Positions 51,740 through 63,946 of a stretch of 64,000 nucleotides of DNA are shown here, piece by piece. Below the pieces are notes generated by a model. The model saw nothing but the letters and a program-made list of their open reading frames with translations. It searched no databases and was not told the origin of the DNA. Position 1 is the stretch's first letter, and every line of letters begins with the position of its first letter. The position numbers were made by a program, and so were the translations under genes. Origin of the DNA: Auanema rhodensis (Eukaryota; Nematoda; Chromadorea; Rhabditida; Rhabditidae); contig OZ059896.1 in assembly GCA_964057225.1 (NCBI GenBank), positions 16,194,501 to 16,258,500 on the forward strand. The letters run 5' to 3'.

Positions 51740-52744
51740 TCCTCTCAAAGAATGAATGACATAACTATAAGAATCCCATCATAAAATAATGAATAAAAAT
51801 TTTGTTGTTAATGCTTAGTTCTTATTTGATTTCTTGTACTTTTCATTTTTGACATTAAATTTCATCTAATGTTACGAAAACATTTTAACTTTTAAGTTTT
51901 ATTAAGTTTTGAATACTTTAAGTTTAAAACCTTATTACATGTGACACAATTGTTATTAAATCAATAGGGAAATGAGGAATAATATCTTTATAGTTTGAGA
52001 GGTATTGTTCTAATAACGAAGTTGAAACATCTAAAATTGCGCGCAATTGTTTACAGGTTTGAATGAAAAACATTTTTTTCAACTTGACTTTTTAACCTCC
52101 CTTTCTTTTTTTGTTCAAAAAATTAACAAATGATACCAAAATTTTATTTTATTTTTTGTTATATTGTTTATAAAGTTTTGTTGTTGTTATTGTTGATTAT
52201 AATGATGTTTTTTTTTATAAAATATTTAACATAAAAATAACATTAAAAACAAAAACATTTGAAATATATTTATATAAACGTTTCAAATAATTATTTATAA
52301 TATATATTATTATAAATAATTATAAGAATTAATTTTTCAGGATTTTCATATTTACTTTCGAAAAATAGAAATATCATAGCATTTCCATATCGAAATATTC
52401 ATCTATTGAAAGTGCAAACATTCAAGTTGTTTCATTCAGCTTCAGATGTTTGAAAATCAGAATATTTATGAAAATACTGAAGCTGAATATGCAATAAGAT
52501 AGTGTGCCAGGTGGATAAATTGATAAAAAAGGTCAACGGCTATGGCAGAAGGGAGATGGTAAGAGGTGACACAAAGTAAACATTTAAAAAAACTATATTA
52601 CTTTTGAATTTTTAATATAAAAATTTTTTCTTGAATTACAAAGTTATTTTTTCTCGTCATATAGAACTTTATCTGAACATTCTGATAAACCTGATCAAAT
52701 TGATAAACTTCATTCTTCAAGTTTTAATAATTTTTAAATATTTA

Positions 52745-54786
52745 TTAAATAATATGCATTGGTATTATAGAAGAAGATCTAACATGAATACTACTAACTG
52801 TATTCTTACGATATATGGTTGATGGATTCCATTTTTCACGAAAAACTTGTCTAACCTAAACAAATGTTAAATTAAATTATAATTTTATATAAATAAACCT
52901 CGTCATTATAAAAAATATAAATTATTCCATTAATAGAACAGTTTAATGCTAAAGAAATTGGACATAATATTAACCATGATATACTAAAGTTATTTCCAAT
53001 TATAATTGATGGTAAAATTCGGAAAAATATCCATACAAACATATAAAACATACTTTGTATAGCAAATTGAAAAGCATGTCTTAAATAATTAAGATTTATA
53101 GATTTGTATTATATATGCTTAAGATAAGTTATAACTTTCTTACTTAATTTCTTTGCGTCTTTTACGATTTTCTTCTAAATCATTTAAAGTTGAAGCATTT
53201 GACGGTCCTTTTATACTCAGTGTAATCTTAAAATTATAATTTTTTGTTTTTTTTTAATTATATGATATAGTTACCGATGCATAACATGTAATACATATAG
53301 TTGAAGCAAATAACCCTGTAGGAAAATCAACATATATATCTGAATAATTCTTTGAAATTGTTTCATCAAATATATAAGTATATGAATAAAATCGATAATC
53401 AATTATAAATCTAAAACAAAATATTATTGTTATTAAACTAAATTTAAACTATATGTATATATAAGTTATTATACTATATTGTCTGAAATATTTGGAAAAT
53501 ACCCAGTTTTCTCCAAATTATTTCAGAAATATCGGAAAATTTGTAAGACTACCCATTCCTATTACGTATATGTATATATATACTTACTTGCAACATGTAA
53601 ACATATGTTGACTTATTATAGTTAATATAATATCTATTATAATTAATATAATAAATAATAGTTTAACACATCGAAATGAAAAAATATTATATTGTGGAAA
53701 ACATACTACGACAAATCTGAAATGAATAATATGTTATATTATACAATATAAATTATATATGTATATTAATTATTAACATAATTCAAATTTTATAACTATA
53801 ATTATATTTAAACATGCATAGTTAGTAACTTTAAGAACTTTCATTTTTTAGTTCTTATAATAACATCTGTTATTTCAATTCAAAAAACATCTGACGTTAA
53901 TATTCAGATGAATAATTGAAGTTAATTTGAGATGATATGTTATAGTTAAATATATATATATAATATACAGTTTTATAAGTTTGTATAACAATATATAAGA
54001 TTAATACAAATATTTTCTATTTGTTTTTATAAAAAATAAATTGTATTTATATGTATTAGATACAACATATTTTAAATATTATTTCAAATTATTAGCACAA
54101 AAAGAAAATAAAAAAAAAACTTTAACTTAAGTTGAAATAGTTTTTAAAAATATTGGATGATCATCAAATGGAATTTTTTTATAAATAATTTATATTTTGA
54201 GAATATTATATTTAAACTAAATAATAGTGAATATATTCATTAATGGAGATTTATGTTCAGAAATAAAAATTTGAATTTAAAAAGAATTTTTGTGAAATTA
54301 GAAATGAGATGATTCAATACGTCAGTGATGATGGTAACAGTTTTAATCAATTTTACCTGTTTATTGCTATAACAACTTGATAAGTAGCTGAAGAATACCA
54401 AAGAAAAATTACAATATCTGATAATAATCGAAAAGTTGAATCATTTTTTCCATCTGGAAACATCCAATCCTAAAAATAAATTGAAAAAACAAGATGATCT
54501 ATATCTATCTATCTAAATATACTTGAAAATGAAAAGCTGGAATAGTATATCCAATCATAATAATAAGTTGCATAATATCTATGGTTAAGTTAGCAAGAAC
54601 AATAAAATATATGGAAGACGATTTTTTTCTTCAAAAATAAAATTTCAAAATGAAAAGAAAAACTTCAAAAACTTACTTGAGAGCTAAATAAGCAACTGGA
54701 TAATAAACTAATAATGTTATAATTATACCAAATATTGTTATAACAGTTAATATTGTCATGAAAATATTTGATAGATAATCCAGCAT
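52745..54786 (-). CDS. Srx-like nematode 7TM chemoreceptor (paralogue A)
   Basis: Eight exons (54786-54677, 54628-54523, 54469-54357, 53716-53588, 53410-53275, 53226-53144, 53079-52899, 52855-52745) join to 322 residues with seven hydrophobic stretches. TM1 is ILTVITIFGIIITLLV; TM3 ends AINRFVVVCFPQYNIFSFR, matching the NRF...P..Y..IF pattern of Srx chemoreceptors; MFTCCKF follows TM4, and TM7 reads ALNCSINGIIYIFYNDE. These GPCRs typically act at sensory-neuron cilia; ligand unknown. Frame and splice signals are intact, so the gene looks functional. A close paralogue with the same exon plan lies head to head 3.6 kb away. Assignment to Srx rather than a sister family is from memory. Confidence 0.8.
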
Positions 54787-55231
54787 CGTATCAAATCTGG
54801 CGACGACTGCTACTGCTACTGCTACTGCTGCGGCTGTTATGCCACAATTTTGATGTTGCTGATTTTGCTCGAACGTTTTCTAAATACAAAATACGAAAAA
54901 ATCTTCTCTATCATACAGCTTGTAAAATTGAAAAAAAAATATTTTTAGCATCTATTTCCTGTTATTTCTTGTAATAGACGGTTTTCTTTGAATACTTTTG
55001 TATGCTCTTGTTTATGTGAAGCAAAACAATTCTGATAAATTTTTGCAACTTTAGAAGTTTTCAAAAGCAAATGTAATAACAATTATAGGCCAACTATTCC
55101 AATAAATCTACACTACAATCCTTGAAAATTGTAGAAAATTATATATTTTTTAAAAGATTACGTTGAATTCTTGAGATAATAATCAACTTCATTTTAAATT
55201 AAACAAGAGAAGGAAAGAGATTGATAGATAG

Positions 55232-55238
<7 letters not shown>

Positions 55239-55289
<51 letters not shown>
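55239..55289. repeat. (GA)n microsatellite
   Basis: About 50 bases of GA dinucleotides preceded by GATA repeats. Confidence 0.95.
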
Positions 55290-55291
<2 letters not shown>

Positions 55292-57159
55292 GCTGAACTA
55301 CATAGATATATGATATATCATTCATGGTTATAGAATCATTATTACTGGTGACTGTTTATACTTATATGAAGTCAAACAGTTTCAATGAGCTTTGAAGCTT
55401 AAGCTTTAAACTTTCAAAGTTTTCATAGAATTTTGACAACATATCATACTATGTGTAGATGTATGAATATATTTTTGATATTTTTATCATTTATGAACAA
55501 ATTTTGTATTTGAATTGAATCTTACTTGTATTATACTCAATGTATACAAGTTATTTTTTCAGGTTGAATACCATTATACCAAAATATATTGAGGGAATAG
55601 AAGAATAATTCTGTTTGTTTCAACTTTTAGTTTTTTTCAAGTTGCATAAAGTTTCATCAATGTTGATCAGTATAGAGTATTAAGGTTTATTTCTAATAAT
55701 ATCTGTGATATTGATTTGAAATGATATATGTAAGTAAGTATTGTTGTTTAGAAATTATCCTTAAGATTCATAGATCTCTTTCAAATTCATACATCGCATT
55801 CATTTTCTATAATGATTCATTATAGTTTTGATTATACTAATTATTATAAATTGAAAGGAACAAATAATCAAATTCCAAAGAATAATATGAAATATAGTAA
55901 AATTGATATATTCACATCATATTTATTTCAAAATAACTTTTATAATTAAACTAATTATTTCAATAAATCACGTTCAATTATATGAAATTATTTAATTTAC
56001 CGTATTCGATGGTTAACTTTAAGAAATTGCACGGTTTATCACGAATTTAATTAAATTTCTGAAAAACTATGACTCGTGTTTGAGTTTCTTTCCCTCAACC
56101 TTGTTTTTCAGAATGTTCAGTCTGATGAAGTCTCGAAGCTCTCAAGGTGTGTGTCTGTCCAACTTCACTTTCCCAAAGTATGATTTTTAATTCAAGTATG
56201 AGTTAGAATAAGTTTACCCAGCTCTAGTAGAAGCTGCTAATAGAATTGAAAGATACATAATGAAATTGATAATTTGAACTAAGACTTGTAGACAAAGCAA
56301 AGTTGTAGTTGTACATGTTCTACAGACAGTATTCAGATATATAAATATGGTTGAATACATTTTAATTTTGATCAGGTATCAAACGTAATGAAATTTGGAC
56401 AATTACACATCATAGACATAATTTAACTATTTATAAGTATATAATGTACATTTTATTCAAGCATATACATATATATAAAAGAAATATAATTATTTATTAT
56501 TATAATACTTCCAAAAAAAATAGAAGATGATGATGATGATCAAGCTGGAAAGACAACAAATAAAACAAAAGTTTTAAACATGACGTCAATATACAAAACA
56601 ATATGATAAAAACAAAGGAATTCTTCATTAATAATGTAAATTTTTTATAAACTGTTTGTGAAACATTGCAAAACTATAAGTTCAATATATTAATTAAATC
56701 AAATTATTTTATATATATTACATATGTCTTCAACACTAATATTTAAATAAATAGATACATATACATACATATGTTCTGTTACTATTGCTTTCAATTTTTC
56801 TCTTTCGCTTTCTCTTTTAACTCAACATCTGGATAATTTCTAGAATCTAAGATTTTCATTGTTTAAGTGACTAAGAAGTTTCAATTAAAATTATATTTCA
56901 TGGAGAAATCTCCTCGTGGACACATGTCATAAGACAGGTACATGTGTTCAACTAATTTGAAACAATTTTCAAATATAATTTAGAATTCAAAAATTATTTT
57001 CTGAATGATTTTGTGTGTCGGAAGATATTCAAATACACCTTTTCAGAAACTTTCTGTCTGTAATTTGAAGATAGTTCTTCTGTGAATAACTTTTACTTTT
57101 GCAACTTGTATAACAGCAGCTGAAATATATGTAATTATTCAATTATTTAAAAAGATAAA

Positions 57160-57323
57160 GTGTATGATAACTTTGAGATCGATAATCAAATTATCTTAGA
57201 AACTATTATTTTACATTTTATTTTTGATCAAAGAAACATATCTTTAGAAGACTCTTTAAACAATTTCAATGGATTTAACTATCTTAAGAAAATACAAGAG
57301 GCTGAGATATAAAAAGAGAAAAA

Positions 57324-57400
<77 letters not shown>
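57160..57400. repeat. Direct repeat, copy 1 (unique 170 bases plus GA tract)
   Basis: From GTGTATGATAACTTTGAG to AAGAACAAG this matches 60044-60213 by eye without difference, then runs into a GA microsatellite in both copies. Upstream sequence is unrelated. Confidence 0.9.
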
Positions 57401-57403
<3 letters not shown>

Positions 57404-58363
57404 CTCTCTTTATATGAACACATGATTCTTTTCATATATAAATGTACCATAGTAACAGAAACATGGCATCAGAAACATTATTACTTTCCTATGTTGTTTC
57501 GGAAATTTAATGAGCTTTTTCTCATCTTTTATAACTTTAGTTGTTGATATTCAAAATAGTATAAAACTAGAAGATAATAATATTTTTATAATAATCATTA
57601 CAAATTCTAAATATTGAGCTTTCTTTTTGCACAATAACTAAAACAGTAAAAGACTCATGAATAAGACGTCAATTATCCCAAAGGATTCTGTTTTCTATTA
57701 TTTTTGTTTGTTTGTTTTTTAATTTAAAAATAAAATATTATAAAATATTGTTTATATAAATTAATTCTTATAAATATTTTTGATTTTAGTGATATATAGC
57801 TATAGATCTTGTTATTTAGATATTCATACTATACACCTGTTACATAGAACACTATACATCATGTTCCATTTAAATATCTTATTCTATATGCTATTTCATA
57901 TAGTTATATATATTTTTTTTAAAAATCAGATCTGATAATGTATTCTTAACGTTAGAAGCATAAGCTTTAAGCTTTAAACATTTATAATATCATTTTATGT
58001 TAATTTGAACTTACTCATTTGTACAAATAATAATATAATAGATAATGATATCAAATACAATTTGTGATAAAACATCCAATATTAATTAAAGTACAAACAT
58101 TTATTTAGTATTTAAAATTGTTTTATTTTAAAAAATAATTTTAAAATATTCTATATTTAAGTTTTAAAATTGTGTTTATCTTTGTTAGTACTTGATTAGT
58201 TTCAATTAGTTGTTTCACATGAAGTCTTATGAAACTTCATAAGATATAACTCCCTCCCTCTATCTCCCTCTCTCTCAAATATTCTCTCAAATTTGCAACC
58301 TACTTCTTACACCTTTCAGCTTTTGCTATAAAATTGCTATATATTTATCTGAGACGTTCAACA

Positions 58364-59665
58364 ATGCTAAAAGCAATTCTACTGTTCATACTGACTGTTT
58401 TGACCGTAATCGGGCTATTGCTCATTCTGCTTGTTGGATATCCAGTTGGATATCTAGCTTTTAAGTAAGTTATAAGTATCAACATTTATTTAATCATAAA
58501 TTTATTAAGAAAAAAAGTATCTTCGATATATGTAATAGCATTTGCTAACATGTCATTTGATCTTATTATCATCTCAATAACACTCTTCTATACAATACCA
58601 TCTGTATATCTTGAAGTATAGCATATACATACATCTTAAATATATATTATATATACTATACCTATTCAGGATTGGCTTTTTCCACTCAAAAACAATGATC
58701 CAGGTCTACGACTACTTTGTGACTTTTTCATGTTTGCATGGTATAGTACTTCTGGCTCACAGATCACAATGTCTGTCAACAGGTTTGCATGCTTCATCAA
58801 ATCGTCTGAAGTTTTAATTTGCATATATAACATGCTTTAAGATTTGTTGTTGTTTGTTTTCCACATTATAATATATTCAATTATCGTCTTGTCTATAAGT
58901 TTGTAATCATTCAAGTCATACTTAGCTTATTTTTGACAATTCTAACTCAACGTATATTTCCATGTTGTGGGTAAGTATTTCAACCTTTTATTTCAAATGT
59001 TTTCTTGAATATTTATAATTCAGATTTATTATAAATAATGATATTTATTCATATTCTTATAATATAGTTGAAAATGCCACTAACTATACGGAATATGTGG
59101 ATTTACCTAACTGTATACTTACTACAAGTATATGTGCATTTTGCTATACTTCTGTATGTTTTATGTTTCTCTCTCTCTTTTAAATATCCATTATTGCAGA
59201 TTATAATCTTTGTTCGAAACAATTCAAGTAAGATCATATTGACAAATCATGAACGCCATAAACGCCGAGTTAAAGAATACATGTAAGTTCACAAACTTTT
59301 CAACTTTTACTTGATCTTGATTGTCTTCTTATAGCTATGCTCTCCAATTTTGTATAATATCCATATTCTATATGTTCAGTTGGATTTGTTTTCATACGTT
59401 TGCACTTTTCATTATCAGTGTCAAGGGCGATTTAGCGTGGCTAATTATCAGTTCAATATGCTTAACTATAAATAGTAGCGCTAATGCTTTTGTATATCTT
59501 TTAGCTAATCATGAGGTTTTTGATAATACTTATAATATTTTGCTATAACTATAATATGTATTATAGATTCAGCATATATTGAGATTACGATTCAGGATTA
59601 AACCACAAACTGAATACTGTGGACAAACTAGTTTACAAGTAAGTCACGCTTTTCATTCATTATAA
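58364..59665 (+). CDS. Srx-like nematode 7TM chemoreceptor (paralogue B)
   Basis: Eight exons (58364-58464, 58510-58615, 58670-58782, 58842-58970, 59024-59153, 59200-59282, 59335-59515, 59567-59665) encode 313 residues. Similar to the minus-strand gene throughout: ILTVLTVIGLLLILLVGYP in TM1, VNRFVVVCFPHYNIFNYR after TM3, IFPCCGF after TM4, and SSANAFVYLLANHE in TM7. The extracellular loop has an N-glycosylation-like VENATNYTEY. Five of the eight exons have exactly the same lengths as in the paralogue. The 3' end is uncertain: reading through the GTAAGT at 59639 gives the stop at 59663, splicing there reaches a stop almost at once, and a weaker donor at 59643 would add an exon from 59791 ending KGSSSIHDVN. 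Confidence 0.8.
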
Positions 59666-60043
59666 ACGGATAATTATAAAAGTTTAATATTCTTTTCTGT
59701 ACAATTTTATTTTAATTATATAGTTTAACTGACTTACTTACTTCGTAAACATGGCTAATGATTAAAGATTAAGTTAAACTTGATTTTCAGTCATGAGCCT
59801 TGCTTCCAAATTCAAATTTAGTATCAATGCCAAAGGAAGTTCTTCCATACATGACGTAAACTAAACATATCAGCAAATATTGTTCGAAATAGATGCATTT
59901 CAAATTAAATGAAACCACATATATTACTTGTTCAATAATTTCAGACAAATATTACAACAAATAAAGAGAATTGAAATAAATTCTATTCACGATCGCACGG
60001 TACTTTATCCTACCTATTACTACGAGCCAACGGAGAAGATAAT
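59666..60043. other. 3' flank of receptor B
   Basis: Holds the possible extra last exon (59791-59862, after GATTTTCAG). An open frame of about 70 codons, starting near 59975 (YSRSHGTLSYLLLRANGEDN), runs into the direct repeat; its nature is unknown. Confidence 0.3.
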
Positions 60044-60451
<408 letters not shown>

Positions 60452-61081
60452 ATGTTGTGAAATTTTCTTTTTTCTTTTTTTTTCTTCTTCTAAAACTTTG
60501 AAATTTACGTGAACTTTAATTTATGCTAATTAAATAAACACGTGATGTGCACTTGGTATGTAACTCGCTTCACGTGAAAGATAAAGAGATGCGGTTTTCA
60601 AATTTAGATTCCCCATGTCCATATTAGTCTAAAAACAATGATAATCAGCCTCTTCCTCTATTTATCCTCATTTTCCCTCATCCTCAAGCCTTCATGAAAC
60701 AGTATTTATTTTTTTAAATAATGAATTGTATTTTATATGAATATATAAAGGTAAAATTTGCCTTTTTTGTTAGTATTAACTGTAAAAATATAATTATCTC
60801 AATATTACAACAAATTGATTGCATAACTACATGAAATCACAACTTTATAAGAATTATTTTGAATAAGAATTTTGAGTAAAAAACTAACGGTTTTCATATG
60901 GAATTCCTAAGGAAGCAGAGATATTGTAATGTATCAGATCGCTCAACCTTCTGTTCAATTGAGTGCGTTATGCTCTCGCATTTAACCTATAGACCAATAT
61001 AGTCTACAAGATGAGCGTTATTATATTCCAGATATTGCGGTAAAGATAGAACATAAGGATAAACATAAAACTCATATAAGA
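60452..61081. other. Non-coding region with two E-boxes
   Basis: AT-rich, no gene seen. CACGTG occurs at 60539-60544 and 60571-60576. Gene assignment of these sites is unknown. Confidence 0.4.
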
Positions 61082-61460
61082 CCCTTTTGCCGTTAGTCCT
61101 ATACTTTTATTAAAATGTGATACCTATATGAGATACGGTGGTATCCAGATATCCACAAATGTTCCATTTTTTTTAGAATTTCCCTTCTACAGTCTTTTAT
61201 GGTACATCTCCACTTATTTCGAGCAAAAGAAAGACTCATTTGTCGTTTACATCGGTCACATTCGTCAGTCTCAAGGTTTATACCTTTCTCTTGCAAAAAT
61301 TGAATGGCATCAGCTTCAGTACAAAGTCGTTTTTTTTGGAGCAAACATTTAGACGAAAAATGGTTGATAATGTAGATGCAATAACCAATAATGATTAATT
61401 TTTTTTATCATAATATATTCAAGTTTTATTATATTTATTATAGCTACCCCCATAGAGGGG
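61082..61460 (-). mobile_element. Truncated ISXO2/Merlin-type transposase remnant, copy 1
   Basis: The minus strand (61344-61099) reads EADAIQFLQEKGIN, then CDRCKRQMSLSFARNKWRC and CRREI. This Cys-x2-Cys ... Trp-Arg-Cys ... Cys pattern, after a helix ending FLQEKGI, resembles the N-terminal zinc ribbon of ISXO2-like (Merlin/IS1016) transposases. No DDE catalytic domain follows. Nearly the same sequence recurs at 62586-62960, but the inverted termini seen there are absent here. The right side runs into a G/C homopolymer patch (61452-61485). Confidence 0.55.
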
Positions 61461-61596
61461 GGGGGAACCCCCCAAACCCCCTCGTTTCAGAAGGAGTAAA
61501 ATATAATAACGCATGTGAGAAAGCAGCAAACAAAACAAATATATAAGTTTTTGGGATGAAAAGTATATTTTCAAAAGTATGTTTTTGTTTTGTTTG

Positions 61597-61666
61597 TGTT
61601 TGGGGGCGTGGTTAGTTCAACTGTTTGGGGGCGTGGTTAGTTCAACTGTTTGGGGGCGTGGTTAGT
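61597..61666. repeat. Tandem 25-base repeat with GGGGGCGTGG core
   Basis: Two full and one partial copies, each holding TTTGGGGGCGTGGTTAGT. Far more GC-rich than its surroundings; it lies directly upstream of the decayed mobile-element frames. Confidence 0.9.
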
Positions 61667-61689
61667 AAATTAGGCATGGATCTCTACTA

Positions 61690-62543
61690 AATGCTTTGGA
61701 GGCATATAATCATTCAATGTCTACACCCTATTGTCATTTACTGATAGACAACCATACTTTAACAAATGATAAACAGCGTATACTATCAGATATAACAGCG
61801 GAGTACCCTATTGTTTATGTAGCCAGATTGGTCTTCTCAAAAAAAGTATTTAGTCAAATTACAACTTTTTATCTTCTGAATTGAAGCTTTTACGAGAGAA
61901 TAAATCTATACCCTATTATAAAAAGGATGAACTATACGAAGACTTGATTGGTCGTCTCAAAAACTATAGAGAAAGCATAGATGCGCCTATATCAGTACAA
62001 GTGGAAAACGCTCATCCACCTTTATTGCCAGAATTCAAGCTGCCAAGAAAGTATTACGATCTGTGGGAAAGATTTCCAGAGGTGCGTACAAACAAAAATA
62101 ACCAACTTGTGATTCATAATAAGCCCGTACCAAACACAAATATTACAAAATTTTGGATTTTGTACTGGATAAACAAAAACGGAGCCCAATGGATTCTCCG
62201 TATTAACCAAATTCCTAGCCAGTAATGGGGTTTCTAGCCCTAACAAGAAGGCAAAAAGTGTAGAGCCTGTCGTCAGGAACAAGGGTTCAGTTGATCCCGT
62301 GCCTACATCCATATCGGCTGTCACAGACTTGGATGCTACTATTAATATAATACCAAGAACACCACGTCATCGTAAGGCTGTTATTCGATATTCACCATCA
62401 CCGCGTCGTACGTTTAAATCCAAAGCTATAAATAAAAAGGCGAAACCCTCTGACACTGGTGAATCATATTACACACCTCAGGCGGGAGAAACTTGGAATG
62501 ACCAAGACTGTAAACGATTGTACATTAGATTATGGAAATTATG
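61690..62543 (+). pseudogene. Decayed mobile-element ORF upstream of the integrase
   Basis: Three overlapping frames read as one broken protein: LTNDKQRILSDITAEYPIVY, then KKDELYEDLIGRLKNYRESI and NQLVIHNKPVPNTNITKF, then PRTPRHRKAVIRYSPSPRRT and KPSDTGESYYTPQAG. The order (helical N terminus, a G/N-x-L-V-x-x-x-K-P-x-P-x-(S/T)-N-I element, basic Pro/Ser-rich C terminus) recalls proteins encoded beside Polinton-type integrases, from memory. At least two frameshifts. The last frame is cut by the inserted element at 62544. Confidence 0.45.
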
Positions 62544-63007
62544 GGCGCTTTTTCCGTTTCTATACCCTCCGTTTTAAGCCCCGCCCCTTTTGCCGTTAGG
62601 CACATACTTTTATTAAAATGTGATACCTATATGAGATACGGTGGTATCCAGATATCCACAAATGTTCCATTTTTCTTAGAATTTCCCTTCTACAGTCTTT
62701 TATGGTACATCTCCACTTATTTCGAGCAAAAGAAAGACTCAGTTTTTGTCAACATCGCTCACATTCGTCAGTCTCAAGGTTTATACCTTTCTCTTGCAAG
62801 AATTGAATGGCATCAGCTTCAGAACGAAGCCGTTCTTTTGGAGCAAACATTTAGACGAAAAATGGTTGATAATGTAGAACGAATAACCAATAATGATTCA
62901 GCTTTTATATCATAATATATTCAAGGTTTATTATACTTATTATAGCTATCCCCATAGGAGGGGAAGTAAAATCTAAAATCGGGGAGTATAGAAACGGAAA
63001 AAGAACC
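62544..63007. mobile_element. 464-bp TIR element (Merlin-like, non-autonomous) with 8-bp target duplication
   Basis: AAATTATG flanks it on both sides (62536-62543, 63008-63015). Its ends are inverted repeats sharing CTTTTTCCGTTTCTATAC, beginning GGCG on the left and GGTT on the right, with weaker similarity for about 15 bases more. Inside, on the minus strand, is a second copy of the ISXO2-like zinc ribbon, here broken by a TGA after CERC. An 8-9 bp duplication and an ISXO2-type protein are both features of the Merlin superfamily. It has no catalytic domain, so it would have needed a helper. Confidence 0.72.
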
Positions 63008-63015
63008 AAATTATG

Positions 63016-63946
63016 TCTTGGAGAACATTTATTATAACATTAAGCATCCAACTTCTTATACGTCAGCCAAAAAATCTATTATTGGAAGCCGGAAAACATG
63101 GCATGTGCAAAGACATAAGTTGAAAATTGTTTGCAAGACACTGAAACATTTACACGTCATAAACCAACCAGACTGCGTATATGAAGACAGAGGCTGTGGT
63201 CGATTTCTAACAATGCAAGCAGAGTTGGTTCAAGTGCAAAAATATAAAAAATCAAACAACGGCTATGCCTACATGTTCACCATGATTGATGCTTATACAC
63301 GCATGTTATATGTTAGGCCTTTAAAAACTTATTTGAAAATTTATTCAAGGATTTTATACCAATCCAACTAATAACGGATAACGGATCAGAGTTTTATAAT
63401 AGTTATTGTGAAAAACTATTCAAAAAGTTTACCATACTGCATGGATCAACAAGTTCACCACAAAAGGCGGCAATGGTGGAGCGAGCCAATAGAACTTTAA
63501 AAACGCGCATGATGAAATATCTCTATTACAAGAATAATGATCGACGGATTGATTTGGTTGAAGGAATAAACAAATCTTATAATCGGTCAATTAAAATGTG
63601 CCCCGTAGATGTTACAGCAAATATATTCGTTGACGAATATGCACCAGCTGTTCGAAACCGATTCAAAATTGGTGATAATGTTCGCATAAGCAAAAACAGG
63701 CGTACTTTTGAAAAAAGTTACGAGTCTGGATATACAATGGAACTATTCACAATTGATGAGATTATAGCAGGGAACCCAACCTGAAAGCCTGAACTAGTGC
63801 TGGGTACTAATAAAAGCAACAAGTACTATATTGAGAAAGTATTGAAAGAGCGTACACGAAACGGTAAACGCCAAGTATTTGTAAAATGGAGCGGATATCC
63901 CAAAAACTTTAATGAATGGATAGATGTAAAAAATTCAAATGTATAA
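63016..63946 (+). pseudogene. Polinton/Maverick-type integrase with C-terminal chromodomain, broken
   Basis: After YYNIKHPTSYTSAKKSI and a basic Cys-containing region comes a retroviral-like integrase core: a segment with QAELVQV, MIDAYTRMLYVRPL, then ITDNGSEF and VERANRTLK. The second Asp and the Glu of the D,D-E triad are present, but the first Asp position reads Glu (QAEL). A chromodomain-like end follows (YYIEKVLKERT, FVKWSGYPKNFNEW). The core is frameshifted around 63330-63350, and a TGA at 63782-63784 precedes the chromodomain. This domain order is typical of Polinton/Maverick integrases; chromoviral Gypsy elements are the main alternative, but no RT, RNase H or LTR is visible. It probably continues as an element beyond the right edge. 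Confidence 0.65.

Larger units (their letters stand above)
48791..52744. other. AT-rich intergenic region
   Basis: About 4 kb with very AT-rich blocks and two GA microsatellites. No gene seen apart from one weak candidate exon at 49305-49382. Confidence 0.45.
54787..58363. other. Spacer between the two head-to-head receptor genes
   Basis: 3.6 kb, AT-rich, non-coding. Holds GA repeats at 55239-55289 and 57330-57400, a second TGACGTCA (56581-56588), and short AAGCTT-based palindromes near 55395 and 57960. Both receptor promoters should lie here. Confidence 0.5.

Noticed and set aside
60935-61020. Short complementary segments that looked tRNA-like
   Set aside because: No T-loop consensus and no seven-base acceptor stem.
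62299-63050. A single continuous frame joining the two sides of the TIR element after its removal
   Set aside because: With one copy of the 8-bp duplication kept, the flanking frames are out of phase, so the host gene carries other damage as well.
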